Shown here: positions 19,877-29,134 of the stretch, piece after piece
Position numbering within the stretch: position 1 is the first letter of the stretch
How the letters are laid out: every line of letters starts with the position of its first letter
Assembly (NCBI RefSeq): GCF_040207875.1
Contig: NZ_CP157942.1
Span: forward strand, 806,001-870,000
DNA: 64,000 nucleotides
Source of the DNA: Wolbachia endosymbiont of Armadillidium arcangelii
GTDB lineage: Bacteria; Pseudomonadota; Alphaproteobacteria; Rickettsiales; Anaplasmataceae
Direction: 5' to 3'
Position numbers and translations under genes: made by a program
The notes under the pieces: model-generated
The model's input: the letters and a program-made list of their open reading frames with translations, nothing else
Databases searched by the model: none
What the model was told of the DNA's origin: nothing

Positions 19877-20338
19877 GTTATTGAACTCCAAATTGATTGG
19901 CAACTAAAAAACTAATATAAAAATTACTTCGCCTATTTATCTAATCTTAGTATACTCACAGTAGAGGTATTTTTAGAGCTCAAAATCTATCTTCGTCTGC
20001 AGACTTTTTTATAAAATAATTCAAACTAAGTAAAAAATGTAGCGTATCTTCTTCAGCGCACATGGGTGCACACATATGCTTAATCTCTGTCGTGTGTGCG
20101 TTGCATTTTTTCTGTTCTTTATTAACATGGGGGATTCTATGCCTAATTCTTAACAAAAAATTGCTCAAATGCTTGTGTAGCTATTGAATTTACTGAATTC
20201 AAGAAAGTAAGAGACAGTATGAGAAGTAACATAAACCGAAAAAAGATGAGTTGTGGAACAAAAAATGCAGACAATTGTGGAAAATTGCCTGCGTAACTAG
20301 GCTATTTTGCTTCTCATAATTAAATCAATGCAGCTGCA
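19877..20338. other. Spacer between tmRNA promoter and ankyrin gene
   Basis: A 62-codon minus-strand frame (19980-20168) rich in Cys and His is open but has no recognisable domain or ribosome binding site. I do not call it a gene. Otherwise nothing recognised. Confidence 0.4.
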
Positions 20339-20889
20339 CTAGAAGAAAAGTGGATATGGAAAATCATTTTCGTATTGATCTTGTGAATCAATTACCGCTT
20401 TGTGTTCTGATAACATCAGAGAAGCTTCTTCATCAGGTAAAATAGTTTTTTCTGTAAGAACCTTTACTACGTCTTCCCTTTCACTAGAAATAGCATAATC
20501 CAATGGAGTCTTTCCTTCGTTATCTTGTATATTGATTTCTGCACCTTTGTTTAGTAGCCTCTCTGCTATCCATGTGTTCTGTCCTAGAATAATAACAGCA
20601 TAATGTAAAGGAGCCTTTCCTTCATTATTTCGTATATTAACATTCGCATCCTTTTCTATAAGAAGCTCTACTACTTTTGCACAGCCATTTCTAGATGCTA
20701 AACACAGTAAGTTACTTCCACCAAATGAATTAGCATTTATATTAAATTCATCATCTTCCATGCATTATACATATCAACATCATGTTGCTGCAGCTCACTT
20801 TTAAATTTTTCAATTATGTTAGATGAGCTTACTTTGTCATCATTATCAATCCTATATAGTATTTTTTGTAATATCGACGTGTTACTCAT
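20339..20889 (-). pseudogene. Ankyrin-repeat protein, split by a frameshift near 20755
   Basis: The first frame starts at 20889 with MSNTSILQKILYRID and runs 40-odd residues before leaving frame. The second (140 aa from 20761) carries about three ankyrin repeats: SNLLCLASRNGCAKVVELLI, then APLHYAVI..WIAERLLNKGAEINIQ and TPLDYAISSEREDVVKVL. The two parts join if one base is shifted near the second start. Ankyrin proteins bind other proteins and in Wolbachia are candidate host-interaction factors. The 3' piece alone might still be translated from its own ATG. No signal peptide or membrane segment. Confidence 0.65.
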
Positions 20890-21044
20890 AACGTTCTCCG
20901 ATTTTTAAGATTAATGTTAATTATAGTATAAATCAAGCTATTGAAAGTAAAAGTATTCGGTGTAATCACTATTATTCTATAGATGTTAATATAATTTTAG
21001 TATCTGTTCGTGGGTATCGTAAATATTGAAGCAAGAGTAGTGTC

Positions 21045-21067
21045 ATTCCAGTGCTTGACGCTGGAAT
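21045..21067. repeat. Short palindromic repeat (ATTCCAG hairpin)
   Basis: ATTCCAG and CTGGAAT flank a short loop. Same family as the repeats at 7606-7628 and 21174-21196. Confidence 0.7.
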
Positions 21068-21109
21068 CCAGACTTTGATTGTTATACTTGTAAATAAGTA
21101 TAATGGATA

Positions 21110-21391
21110 ATGGTCTTGGTGAGAATAAGAGTTCATCTGAAATGTAGTATTTTTGTTGAAATAGCTCAGCTAGATTCCAGTGTCAAGCACTGGAATGACA
21201 CCATTAGATTTAACCTTACACTAAGTGAATTAGTAGCAGTTCTAAATAAAAAAATGTGGTCTCATAACGATATTGCCTTTATTGACAATACGAAGTTCTT
21301 AAAGAAAATTCAAGGTTACCCAAGTCAAGAACTTACATCTACAAATGTGAATATAGCTAAGGCTGGTATAAAGGTCGTTTGCAGTGGTTAA
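21110..21391 (+). CDS. Doubtful small ORF, 93 aa, containing a palindromic repeat
   Basis: The frame is open for 93 codons but its first third is built partly from a palindromic repeat. The remainder (from TLSELVAVLNKKMWSHND to KVVCSG) looks like a genuine protein fragment, with hydrophilic/helical character, but I do not recognise it. It may be the tail of a gene whose 5' part was lost, with the repeat inserted at the break. Low confidence as an expressed gene. Confidence 0.3.
   Translation: MVLVRIRVHLKCSIFVEIAQLDSSVKHWNDTIRFNLTLSELVAVLNKKMWSHNDIAFIDNTKFLKKIQGYPSQELTSTNVNIAKAGIKVVCSG
21174..21196. repeat. Short palindromic repeat inside a small ORF
   Basis: ATTCCAGTG (21174-21182) pairs with CACTGGAAT (21188-21196) around the loop TCAAG. 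It lies within the frame of the small ORF at 21110-21391 without breaking it. Confidence 0.75.
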
Positions 21392-21451
21392 TATACTAAG
21401 AGAATCGGATTTACCTTAAGTAAGCTATTCACCAACTGTCAAATAAAAAAT

Positions 21452-22465
21452 TCATATCTTAAAAGGATCATACACATTAATTTCCTTAGTTTTCACTTTC
21501 TCGTTTAATAATCTCAAGATGGGCTGTAAATCATCGTCGATTGATAAGCACAGTACTTCTCTATCAAGATAATTGGCCAAATGATTCTTCTTCTCAAGAA
21601 TTTCTGCTTCTTCCAATAAGTCGCATTTGCTTAATACTACAATTTCTTCCTTCTTAATAAGGTCGCTATTGTAAAGCTTCAGCTCACTATGTGTACAATT
21701 ATAAGCTGAGATAATGTCATCGTGAGTTACATCGATTAAATGTAGCAAAACTCTACATCTTTCTATGTGCTTTAAAAACTTGTGCCCGAGCCCAACTCCA
21801 AGATGAGCATCAGCGATTATCCCAGGAATATCTGCTATGACAACTTCACTATAATCCACTTTTGCTACACCTAAATGTGGTCTTATAGTAGTAAATGCAT
21901 AATCGCCTACTTTCGTATCAGAATTTGAGCAGCGGGTTAAAAATTTCGATTTACCTGCATTCGGCATACCAATAATGCCAACATCAGATAAAACTTTTAA
22001 CTTCAATATTATATTTCTTTCCTCGCCAGGCTGACCATGAGTAAAATATCTTGGCGCTCTATTAGTAGAAGATTTAAAGTTAGTATTTCCAAGCCCACCT
22101 TTTCCACCTTGCACTACTTGAGATTCCATGTCGGGTTTATCAAGATCTACTATCACTTCCTCACTTGCTTCATCGATTATTTGTGTACCAACTGGAACTT
22201 TAAGTATAACATCTTTTCCTGCTGTGCCAGATCTATCTCTGCTTGCACCACTTTTTCCACTACCGGCTTTAATGTGCCTCATGCAACGAAAGTTAAGCAA
22301 AGTGTTGAGATTTGCATCACTGATGAAAATTATGTCTCCTCCCCTGCCCCCATTACCACCATTTGGACCACCAAACTCAACGAATTTTTCTCGACGAAAA
22401 CTCGCGCAGCCATCGCCACCATCACCTGCTTTTAAATATAATTTTACTTCATCTATGAAGTCCAT
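21452..22465 (-). CDS. obgE: GTPase Obg/CgtA
   Basis: Essential ribosome-associated GTPase for late large-subunit assembly and growth control. 337 aa, the short form lacking the C-terminal OCT extension. The N-terminal glycine-rich Obg fold is obvious: KLYLKAGDGGDGCASFRREKF and several GGxGG stretches (about residues 1-160). The G domain follows with Walker A GMPNAGKS, switch II ADIPGIIADAH and G4 LSKCDLL. The gene overlaps the 3' end of eno by 13 bp, so eno-obgE is an operon with probable translational coupling. Confidence 0.95.
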   Translation of the reverse strand: MDFIDEVKLYLKAGDGGDGCASFRREKFVEFGGPNGGNGGRGGDIIFISDANLNTLLNFRCMRHIKAGSGKSGASRDRSGTAGKDVILKVPVGTQIIDEASEEVIVDLDKPDMESQVVQGGKGGLGNTNFKSSTNRAPRYFTHGQPGEERNIILKLKVLSDVGIIGMPNAGKSKFLTRCSNSDTKVGDYAFTTIRPHLGVAKVDYSEVVIADIPGIIADAHLGVGLGHKFLKHIERCRVLLHLIDVTHDDIISAYNCTHSELKLYNSDLIKKEEIVVLSKCDLLEEAEILEKKNHLANYLDREVLCLSIDDDLQPILRLLNEKVKTKEINVYDPFKI

Positions 22466-23730
22466 GCCAACCCACGATAATATTTAGCATTTTCTCTCAA
22501 TGAACTTTCTATTCTCATTAATTCATTATACTTCGCAAGCCTATCAGAGCGCGACAGGGAGCCAGTCTTTATTTGTCCACAATTTGATGCAACTGCTATG
22601 TGGGATATCGTTGTGTCTTCTGTTTCACCTGAGCGGTGAGAAATAATAGCCTTGTAGCCATTTGATTTTGCCATTTCAATAGCAGCAAAAGTTTCCGTAA
22701 GTGTTCCTATTTGATTTGGTTTAATTAGTACAGAATTTGCCATTTTTTCCTCTATTCCTTTACGTATTAGGTCACAATTTGTAACAAACAAATCATCCCC
22801 AACCAGTTGAATTTTATTTCCTAGCTTTACAGTAAGTAATTTCCAACCTTTATAATCGTCTTCACTCATTGCGTCTTCTATAGAAATTATTGGATATTTT
22901 TCCACAAGGCCGCAATAGTACTGAGCCAATTCCTCTGAAGTGAGCTCTCTGTTTTCAAATTTGTAAATTCCATCTTCATAAAAAGTAGATGAAGCGACAT
23001 CAAGACCCAGTGCAAAATGATTTTTCATCGAATAACCTGCAGATTCCACAGCCTGAATTATCAAATTAAGAGTTTCTTCAGTGCTCTCAATGTTTGGTGC
23101 AAAACCACCTTCATCCCCTACATTTGTACTATAACCTTTTTTCTTAAGAATGCTGCGCAAGTTATGAAATACTTCTGCAGACATTCTGATTGCTTCACTG
23201 AAAGTTTCAGCACCAACCGGAAGAATCATGAACTCTTGAAAGTCAAGTTTATTGTCCGCATGTACTCCACCATTAATTACATTAATGAGTGGAACTGGCG
23301 TCTGCTCTTCCACTAACTGCTCTTTTTCAAAATATCTATATAGCGGCATTTTAAAGCTGTTTGCCGCTGCTTTTGCAACTGCAAGAGACACACCCAAAGT
23401 TGCATTTGCTCCAAGTTTAGATTTATTTTTTGTTCCATCCAGCTCAATCAAAGCTTTATCAATTGCATTTTGATTTGTTGCATCCATGCCAATGATTTCA
23501 TTTGCTATCACTCCATTTACAGCTTGAACAGCTTTCAGCACTCCTTTACCACAATACCTTTTTTCATCCTGATCTCTCAGCTCCAATGCTTCTAGTTTAC
23601 CAGTTGAAGCCCCAGAAGGCACAGCTGCTCTACCTATTGCTCCATCACAAAGTTCTATTTCCACCTCAATGGTTGGGTAACCCCTGCTATCTAAAATTTC
23701 TCTTGCAAATACGCTGCTGATTGTTCTCAT
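22453..23730 (-). CDS. eno: Enolase
   Basis: Interconverts 2-phosphoglycerate and phosphoenolpyruvate. 425 aa, full length. N-terminal lid with AREILDSRGYPTIEVE and AAVPSGASTGKLEALELRD. The barrel has NVGDEGGFAP, metal ligands in GLDVASS, SIEDAMSEDD and VGDDLFVTN, then the catalytic Lys region LIKPNQIGTLTET and the signature ISHRSGETED. Works beside ppdK (PEP production) in a reduced gluconeogenic pathway. It overlaps obgE downstream. Confidence 0.97.
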   Translation of the reverse strand: MRTISSVFAREILDSRGYPTIEVEIELCDGAIGRAAVPSGASTGKLEALELRDQDEKRYCGKGVLKAVQAVNGVIANEIIGMDATNQNAIDKALIELDGTKNKSKLGANATLGVSLAVAKAAANSFKMPLYRYFEKEQLVEEQTPVPLINVINGGVHADNKLDFQEFMILPVGAETFSEAIRMSAEVFHNLRSILKKKGYSTNVGDEGGFAPNIESTEETLNLIIQAVESAGYSMKNHFALGLDVASSTFYEDGIYKFENRELTSEELAQYYCGLVEKYPIISIEDAMSEDDYKGWKLLTVKLGNKIQLVGDDLFVTNCDLIRKGIEEKMANSVLIKPNQIGTLTETFAAIEMAKSNGYKAIISHRSGETEDTTISHIAVASNCGQIKTGSLSRSDRLAKYNELMRIESSLRENAKYYRGLAWTS

Positions 23731-23736
23731 ATTAAC

Positions 23737-24327
23737 CTATACTTTTGCCATAAGTACTGCAGTTTCTTTCGCTAGTTTAGCTATATTACTACCAGCACCA
23801 ATAAATAATACTATATCACCGGAATTTGTCGAATTACTAATAAAATGTGAAATGAGCAGAGCATCATTCATAATCTTTACATTATTAAACCCATTACTAA
23901 TTAAAGCTTTTTGTATATCATCAATTCCACAGCCGGGAATAGGCTTATCTTCTGGAGGATGGACAGGAGTGAGAATTACATAATCAAACATCATGAAAAT
24001 TCGTACGAACTCATCAAAAAAATTACGAATACGAGCAAAACGAAGCGGCTCGATAATTCCTATTACCTTTTTTTTAGCAATCGAACGTGCTGCTACCAGG
24101 GTTGCCTGTATTTCGTTTGGATGATGAGCGTAATCCTCAATTAACTTAACACCTTTAATATCGGCAATTAAAGCAAATCTCCTTGCTACTCCTTTAAATT
24201 CCAAAAGACCTTTTTTAATGTCCTCATCGCTAATTCTGAGTTTTACTGCAACCGATATTGCAGCTAGGGCGTTGCTGACTTTATGCATTCCTATTGCATT
24301 TGATAGCACTATGTTTTCTATAATCCT
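23737..24327 (-). pseudogene. murC: murC 3' half (UDP-N-acetylmuramate-L-alanine ligase), 5' half lost
   Basis: MurC adds the first amino acid of the peptidoglycan stem peptide. Only about the last 195 residues remain, beginning near IENIVLSNAIGMHKVSNALA (end of the central ATPase domain) and continuing with the C-terminal domain signature IEDYAHHPNEI and IIEPLRFARIRNF, up to the C-terminus. The central ATP site and the N-terminal UDP-sugar domain are absent. The reading frame is continuous with a serine-recombinase fragment upstream (24328-24726), giving a chimeric 329-aa ORF. The active site is incomplete, so this copy should be inactive unless the rest is encoded elsewhere. Confidence 0.8.
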
Positions 24328-24726
24328 AGTACAAGGTTGCACATTTTCTTTTTGTCTTTCAAAAGCGAGTTCTTTTAATTGAAACACTATATGTACATTA
24401 TCATCATCAACTTCAATGCGTTGCACTAATTTTCTAATTATATTAAGCTTAGTCTCCCAATCTGCATCATACTTCTCCTTCGCTATGTGCCCTCTTACCA
24501 TCTTAACTTCTTTCCATACCACCTTTTCTATTATATCCGCGCGTATTGATCTGTTATTACATTCACCAAAACGTTTTCCAGGACAACGATAGTAACTTCT
24601 TCCTCCCTTAGCATTACTCATTCCATAATAAATGGATTTACAATACTGACATACAATTAATTCTTGTAATAAGTATTTTCTTCCACTTTGTTGCATTTTT
24701 TCTATTTGTAGCTTTTCTTTTTCCAC
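24328..24726 (-). pseudogene. Large serine recombinase, C-terminal zinc-ribbon fragment fused to murC
   Basis: From a GTG at 24726 the frame encodes IVCQYCKSIYYGMS and SYYRCPGKRFGECNN. These are the paired cysteines of the recombinase zinc beta-ribbon (Cys 26, 29, 48, 56). A shortened coiled-coil and the C-terminal block KLVQRIEVDDDNVHIVFQLKEL follow. The last block matches the end of the recombinase remnant at 50713-52295 (LVKRIEINLEDVNVVFRVKEL). The catalytic serine domain is missing. The fragment sits directly between the SURF1 gene and murC and enters murC in frame, which suggests a past WO prophage insertion at this spot. Confidence 0.75.
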
Positions 24727-24735
24727 GCTGTATCT

Positions 24736-25347
24736 CTACGACTTATATCTATTTTGCCTATAGTAAAATACGCACATAATGAGCCAAATCAAAGAAAGTG
24801 CAAACCAAGTAACTGCATATTCCAAATGCTTAATTGGCTGTACAGTGAATTTACCGCTGAAACCTTGCTTCCACAACATGCACTTCTCTAGCTTAATACC
24901 TAGCTCATTGGAAATTTCTTCTGTACTTAGAGTAAACCACATATTTGAAGCAATATCATTTTTGATAAACCAATTTTTGCTACCATCACAATACAAAACT
25001 CCATCGGCAGCTACTTTTTCAATTTTTGTTTTTTCCTCTTTTTTTTCTCTGACTATCCCTTTGTTTATTAACATGTAATGTCCAGTGGTAAGCAACATAG
25101 GAGACAGTACATGATAGCCACGTTGTCCTGCAAAAACATATAGCTCTATGTCGCTTAGAACTCCGTCAATTTTGACGTGTCTGTAGTTAAATTGTGCGAG
25201 GTCATCGTTAGGCAATAAATGAACAACTGGAAGATCCATATTTTTGATAATATTATTCTTCCAGCTCAATCTAAATAATTGCCATAACCCTAGTGAAAAA
25301 AGAAGTAGAAAAGGTATAATGAAAACAAATACTGTTTTTCTTAACAC
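24736..25347 (-). CDS. SURF1 family cytochrome oxidase assembly protein
   Basis: SURF1 proteins help insert heme a into cytochrome c oxidase. 203 aa with a membrane segment at each end (about residues 4-25 and 176-196), the usual topology. Between them are the conserved LWQLFRLSWKN-type start, NYRHVKIDGVLSD and GQRGYHVLSPML blocks. The stop at 24736 falls immediately before the recombinase-murC fusion, and the start abuts bfr (1 bp gap), so bfr and this gene are probably co-transcribed, joining iron storage and heme-protein assembly. Confidence 0.88.
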   Translation of the reverse strand: MLRKTVFVFIIPFLLLFSLGLWQLFRLSWKNNIIKNMDLPVVHLLPNDDLAQFNYRHVKIDGVLSDIELYVFAGQRGYHVLSPMLLTTGHYMLINKGIVREKKEEKTKIEKVAADGVLYCDGSKNWFIKNDIASNMWFTLSTEEISNELGIKLEKCMLWKQGFSGKFTVQPIKHLEYAVTWFALSLIWLIMCVFYYRQNRYKS

Positions 25348-25348
25348 C

Positions 25349-25825
25349 CTATATTTGTGTTCTTAAATAGTTTTCAACACCCATTAGTTCAATAAGGTCA
25401 ATCTGTTTTTCAATCCAATGGAAGTGCTCTTCCTCATTTTTCAATAATTCTTCTAATAACATTACACTAACGAAATCTTTTTCTTTTTCGGCGACAAAAA
25501 TTGCCTCTCTGATATCTTTGATACCCTTGTCCTCTAATTTCAAATTAGCTTCTAAGATTTTCTGTATTGTATCTTTTGTAAATTTTCCATCACACTTTGA
25601 TATCTCATTTGTATCTTGAAAATTTGGTACACCTCTAAGCAATAAAATCCTTTCTGCTAGCTTGTCTGCATGTTCAAGTTCTTCGTTAAGCTCATTTTTT
25701 ACCTTTTCTGCAAGTCTATTAATTCCACTGTTTTTGAGAATCGCAAAATGCAAAAGATACTGGCGTACAGAGGTCAGCTCATTGGTTAATAATTTGTTCA
25801 AATGTTTTACTATCTCTTCATTCAT
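25349..25825 (-). CDS. bfr: Bacterioferritin
   Basis: Iron-storage protein forming a 24-mer cage. 158 aa, normal. Ferroxidase ligands are visible: E16 in LLTNEL, then E49 and H52 in NEELEHAD, E94-like in NLKLEDKG, and EEEHFHW near residues 126-132. The residue that supplies the heme-binding methionine in E. coli Bfr (Met52, in DEMKHAD) is Leu50 here (EELEHAD), so the usual heme site may be absent. An ATG with the ribosome binding site GGGAAG fixes the start. Confidence 0.93.
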   Translation of the reverse strand: MNEEIVKHLNKLLTNELTSVRQYLLHFAILKNSGINRLAEKVKNELNEELEHADKLAERILLLRGVPNFQDTNEISKCDGKFTKDTIQKILEANLKLEDKGIKDIREAIFVAEKEKDFVSVMLLEELLKNEEEHFHWIEKQIDLIELMGVENYLRTQI

Positions 25826-25884
25826 AATCTTCCCTTAGTTCAATTTATCAGCATAATTTATATGATAACGATAGTTATAGCAAC

Positions 25885-26361
25885 TCATTTAATAGTTCCT
25901 TTGATAACAACCGTATTAAATAGCATGTCGTGGTATGTCTGTTTCTTTTTAGAAAAACAAGCAACTAGATACCAACAGAGAGTAAGCATAACTATAATTG
26001 TTTCTAGTGTACTTAAAACATTTACTAACGTATGAAAAAGTTTGATAAGGGTGATAATAAAATTATGTAGCAGGGGAAGAAAAAACTGAGAGATACTGCG
26101 ATCAAATGCTAAGCTCAAACCTATTTTAGAATTATCTAAATTTTTGGTATATATATTTAGTAACTGTTGACCTGGAGTTGCTTGGGCTGTTGAAGATATG
26201 AAGTATGTAAAGTAACTACAATTTATACACATGTATGACACGTGTAAAATCAATGGAAAATCCCCTATTAACAATACAATTAGTAAGCTTGGAATTAATA
26301 AAATTGCTACATCTATTAAATATGCGCAGAAGCGTCTTTGTATACTAGCAATTTCTGTCAT
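25885..26361 (-). CDS. RDD family membrane protein
   Basis: 158 aa. Starts with the family signature RRFCAYLIDVAILLIPSLLI, with Arg and Asp next to the first membrane helix, then a TPGQQLLNIYTKNLD loop and two more hydrophobic segments (about residues 95-118 and 120-140). RDD proteins are small membrane proteins proposed to be transporters or ion antiporters. No specific substrate can be read here. The start overlaps the stop of the HAD phosphatase gene upstream by one base (TAATG), so they form one transcript. Confidence 0.82.
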   Translation of the reverse strand: MTEIASIQRRFCAYLIDVAILLIPSLLIVLLIGDFPLILHVSYMCINCSYFTYFISSTAQATPGQQLLNIYTKNLDNSKIGLSLAFDRSISQFFLPLLHNFIITLIKLFHTLVNVLSTLETIIVMLTLCWYLVACFSKKKQTYHDMLFNTVVIKGTIK

Positions 26362-26999
26362 TATCTGTCTTTCAAATATTTTATTATGAATTCTGTAAGT
26401 TTATCAAAATGTTGAAAACATAACAAATCTTCATAACCGCTTATCGATTGACCGTATATAATAGGTAAGCAATTGGCATTTTGTGCACATAGAATATCTG
26501 TGATGCTGTCACCAACAAAAAACACATTTTCTCTATTTACAGGTAACGTACTCTCTTCAAGTGCAAATAGCAGTGGAGTTGCAGATGGCTTATCTTCTGC
26601 AGTATCACATGAACCAACTATTCTTTCAAAGTAAGAATCTAGTTTAAAATAGGCAACTTCTTGACGTAAATTAGTATTTTTCTTATTGCTAACTATCGCT
26701 AGATAAATATTGTGATTTTTCAGTGTCTGCAGCATTTTCTCTACTCCTTGGTTCAGAGTAATGTTTTGCAGTAGTGCATTATCTAAGTATTTTTGATATA
26801 TCTGATTTGCTTTTTTCCACTGATCACCAAACAAATTGACCATGTAGCTCTTTCTTGATTCATTAGAGTTTCTATCAGCAACTTTGTTGCTGCACCCCAT
26901 TGAATTCAAGGTGTGCTGAATAGCATTAGAAATATTATCTTGAGTGTCAACTAAGGTATTATCCCAATCGAATACTACTGCTAATGGGCTATTTTTCAT
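26361..26999 (-). CDS. HAD-family hydrolase, phosphoglycolate phosphatase-like
   Basis: 212 aa. HAD motif I VFDWDNTLVDT gives the nucleophile and acid/base Asp pair. Motif II is in LAIVSNKKN, motif III Lys in AEDKPSATP and motif IV in FVGDSITDILCAQNAN. The cap domain between residues 20 and 90 is the helical type of the Gph/PGP branch. Likely substrates are small phosphomonoesters such as phosphoglycolate, but the sequence alone does not settle this. Overlaps the RDD gene. Confidence 0.88.
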   Translation of the reverse strand: MKNSPLAVVFDWDNTLVDTQDNISNAIQHTLNSMGCSNKVADRNSNESRKSYMVNLFGDQWKKANQIYQKYLDNALLQNITLNQGVEKMLQTLKNHNIYLAIVSNKKNTNLRQEVAYFKLDSYFERIVGSCDTAEDKPSATPLLFALEESTLPVNRENVFFVGDSITDILCAQNANCLPIIYGQSISGYEDLLCFQHFDKLTEFIIKYLKDR

Positions 27000-27150
27000 T
27001 TTTATATTGTTACGTATTTTAAGTTAATAAGTAAGTGATATTTTGATGAAAAAAGCATAAAGAGTTGGTCTTTATTGCAAGTTATGTTAATCATTTTTAC
27101 ATAATAGCCTAATACACTGGTTATATGATATGTTTTAATAGGTAACAGGT

Positions 27151-28026
27151 ATGGCGCAGACATCTAAAGAAAGTGTTGAAAAAAAGTTTAAAGATGTTTT
27201 TGAACGTTCTCCGGGTGCTTTTCCAGAGGGTACGTCGCTGGAAGAGAAGGTTGATCGTATAGCAAAAGGAACAAAGGCTCTAAGGGCTATGAAAAGTGAA
27301 GAGCTCGAAAACAAAATGGAAAATATTGCAAAGTTAAACAAAGAACTTGAAAGACGACAAAGGCAAGAAAATGAGGAAATAGATAAACTTAGACGATCAA
27401 CACAAGAGTTAAGGAAAGAGTTTGGTACAAGTAAAAGAAGTAGATCAGGTGCAATACTGCAAGAAGCTAGGCAAGATACGCAACTATCAAGGATTGAAGG
27501 GTTGCGTGATAATAAAGAATTTCAAGAAGTGACTAACACTCTTAGAGAAACTATAGCAGAAGGTAAAAGTGTTGAACAGAGTGGACAAAAAAAGACTTCT
27601 GAAGCTTCTGCGCAAACAGATACACAGCCATCAAAGCACATCGTTAGTCCCTCAGTGAGCAAGAGTTCTGTAAAAGAGAAGCTCAACACTGAGTCGGACA
27701 AAAAAGATAACACACCTCAACCACAAGAAAATCAAAAAGAAGAAGGGTTTTTGAGTCTTCTGAAGCGCTTTGTTAAGAAAATATTAGAAAAACTTTTAGG
27801 TGAGGGTAAAAAGAGTGTGGAAAATGCTCGTGGCATAAAAGAAGATGCTCAAAGAGATACGCCAAATAACGAAGAGCAACAAAAGAGTAAGCACTTTGAT
27901 AAAATTTTAAATCAGGACCAAAGTATAAGCAAGGGCTTAGAGCAAGCAACACAACTTGAAAACCCAACGATAACACCTGTTAATACTCCTGAAGTGAATG
28001 AGGTGCAAACAGGACGTGAGAGATAA
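27151..28026 (+). CDS. Hypothetical coiled-coil protein, effector-like, 291 aa
   Basis: No family recognised. Residues about 45-95 form a long charged heptad region (MENIAKLNKELERRQRQENEE and on), followed by a low-complexity Ser/Lys/Gln-rich stretch (residues about 140-200). One short amphipathic/hydrophobic segment, EEGFLSLLKRFVKKILEKLL, lies near residue 210, and the tail is polar. There is no signal peptide or true membrane helix. The composition resembles secreted effectors of intracellular bacteria, but that is inference. It has its own upstream spacer and is transcribed away from the HAD gene. Confidence 0.6.
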   Translation: MAQTSKESVEKKFKDVFERSPGAFPEGTSLEEKVDRIAKGTKALRAMKSEELENKMENIAKLNKELERRQRQENEEIDKLRRSTQELRKEFGTSKRSRSGAILQEARQDTQLSRIEGLRDNKEFQEVTNTLRETIAEGKSVEQSGQKKTSEASAQTDTQPSKHIVSPSVSKSSVKEKLNTESDKKDNTPQPQENQKEEGFLSLLKRFVKKILEKLLGEGKKSVENARGIKEDAQRDTPNNEEQQKSKHFDKILNQDQSISKGLEQATQLENPTITPVNTPEVNEVQTGRER

Positions 28027-28262
28027 TTCACCTTAAAATAAAAGAAGAATGTGAAACAAAGCATAGGAGCCAAGTTGAGAAGAAAGTTGGAAAGAAAAAG
28101 AAGATAAAATCTCAATCTGGAATAAAGTTACAATTAGTTTTTGGTTACCTAAATTAGGTATAACAGATAGGAAGCAAATAACTAAACAGGAATAAGTTGT
28201 ATTAAACAAGACTTACTTTAAAAAAGTAAGTTATAGAATAATAAAAGAAAGGAGTGTTAGAA

Positions 28263-29095
28263 ATGAGAAACAAAAATATTAAAACCAAAGCTAGAGAACT
28301 AGCAAAGCAATTAGGTAACGTATCACAAGCATGTAAAGTGATGACGTGATACATTTTATAGGTTCAAGTAGTTATATGAAAATGGGGGAGAAACATGGAA
28401 TAAGTAAGAAAAAACCGCTATTAGCAAACAGAGTTTCCGAAGATATAGAAAGAACAATAATTGGCATAGCTACAGAATTTCCAGCATATGGACAAGAAAG
28501 AGCTGCAAATGAGCTTAGAAAAAGAGGTATCCCAAGGTGGATGTATAGCTAAGAAATGACCTTGAAATTTTGAAAAAGAGACTTAAGGCACTGGAGACAG
28601 AAGTAGCCCAAGACGGAATCATTTTAATTGAAGAACAACTTGTAGCCTTAGAAAAAGTGAAAGAACGAAGGTGGTGAAATTGACACTCAGGGGTTATTTG
28701 GGTTCTCAAGATACCTATTATGTAGAAGGGTATAGGACCAGCAGACTTTCATTGATACTTATTCTCGAGTTGCATTTGCCAAACTTTATGTAGATAAAAC
28801 AGCAATTACTGCTGCTGACTTGTTACCAGAAAATCACAGCTATATTTAGGAATTGAAAATGTTGATCATTCTAGAACCAACTTCGTAAACTAATGGCATA
28901 TGCGAGAGATTTCATAGAAGATGAGTGTTATAATATTATTTTTCGCAAGAAAATCTACAGTTCTTTGGAAGATCTGCAGATAGACGTTGATCATTGGCTG
29001 CCTTTGCTTACAATGCTGTGAGATGCTGGTGGCACTGGCCTACTCTCCTAATAGAAACACAAAAGAGTTTGCAAGTACTAGTTATTATTTGTAGA
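28263..29095 (+). pseudogene. IS481 family transposase, decayed
   Basis: An ATG at 28263 behind GGAG begins RNKNIKTKARELAKQLGN with a helix-turn-helix start. The protein then runs through SEDIERTIIGIATEFPAYG and GQERAANELRKRGI, DTYSRVAFAKLYVDKTA (DDE core) and NECYNIIFRKKIYSSLEDL near the end, but in at least four different frames. A deletion joins TAADLL to ENHSYI, removing the middle catalytic Asp region. Clearly inactive. The spacer 28027-28262 before it shows nothing else. Confidence 0.82.
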
Positions 29096-29134
29096 ATGTA
29101 GAGAAATTAGTAGGGATTTCAATAGGAAAATAGT

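Noticed and set aside
19980..20168. 62-codon Cys/His-rich minus-strand ORF
   Set aside because: No domain, no ribosome binding site and not part of an operon. Not supported as a gene.
22128..22487. Proline-rich 119-codon plus-strand ORF
   Set aside because: Antisense of the glycine-rich Obg domain, and its proline runs are the complement of glycine codons.
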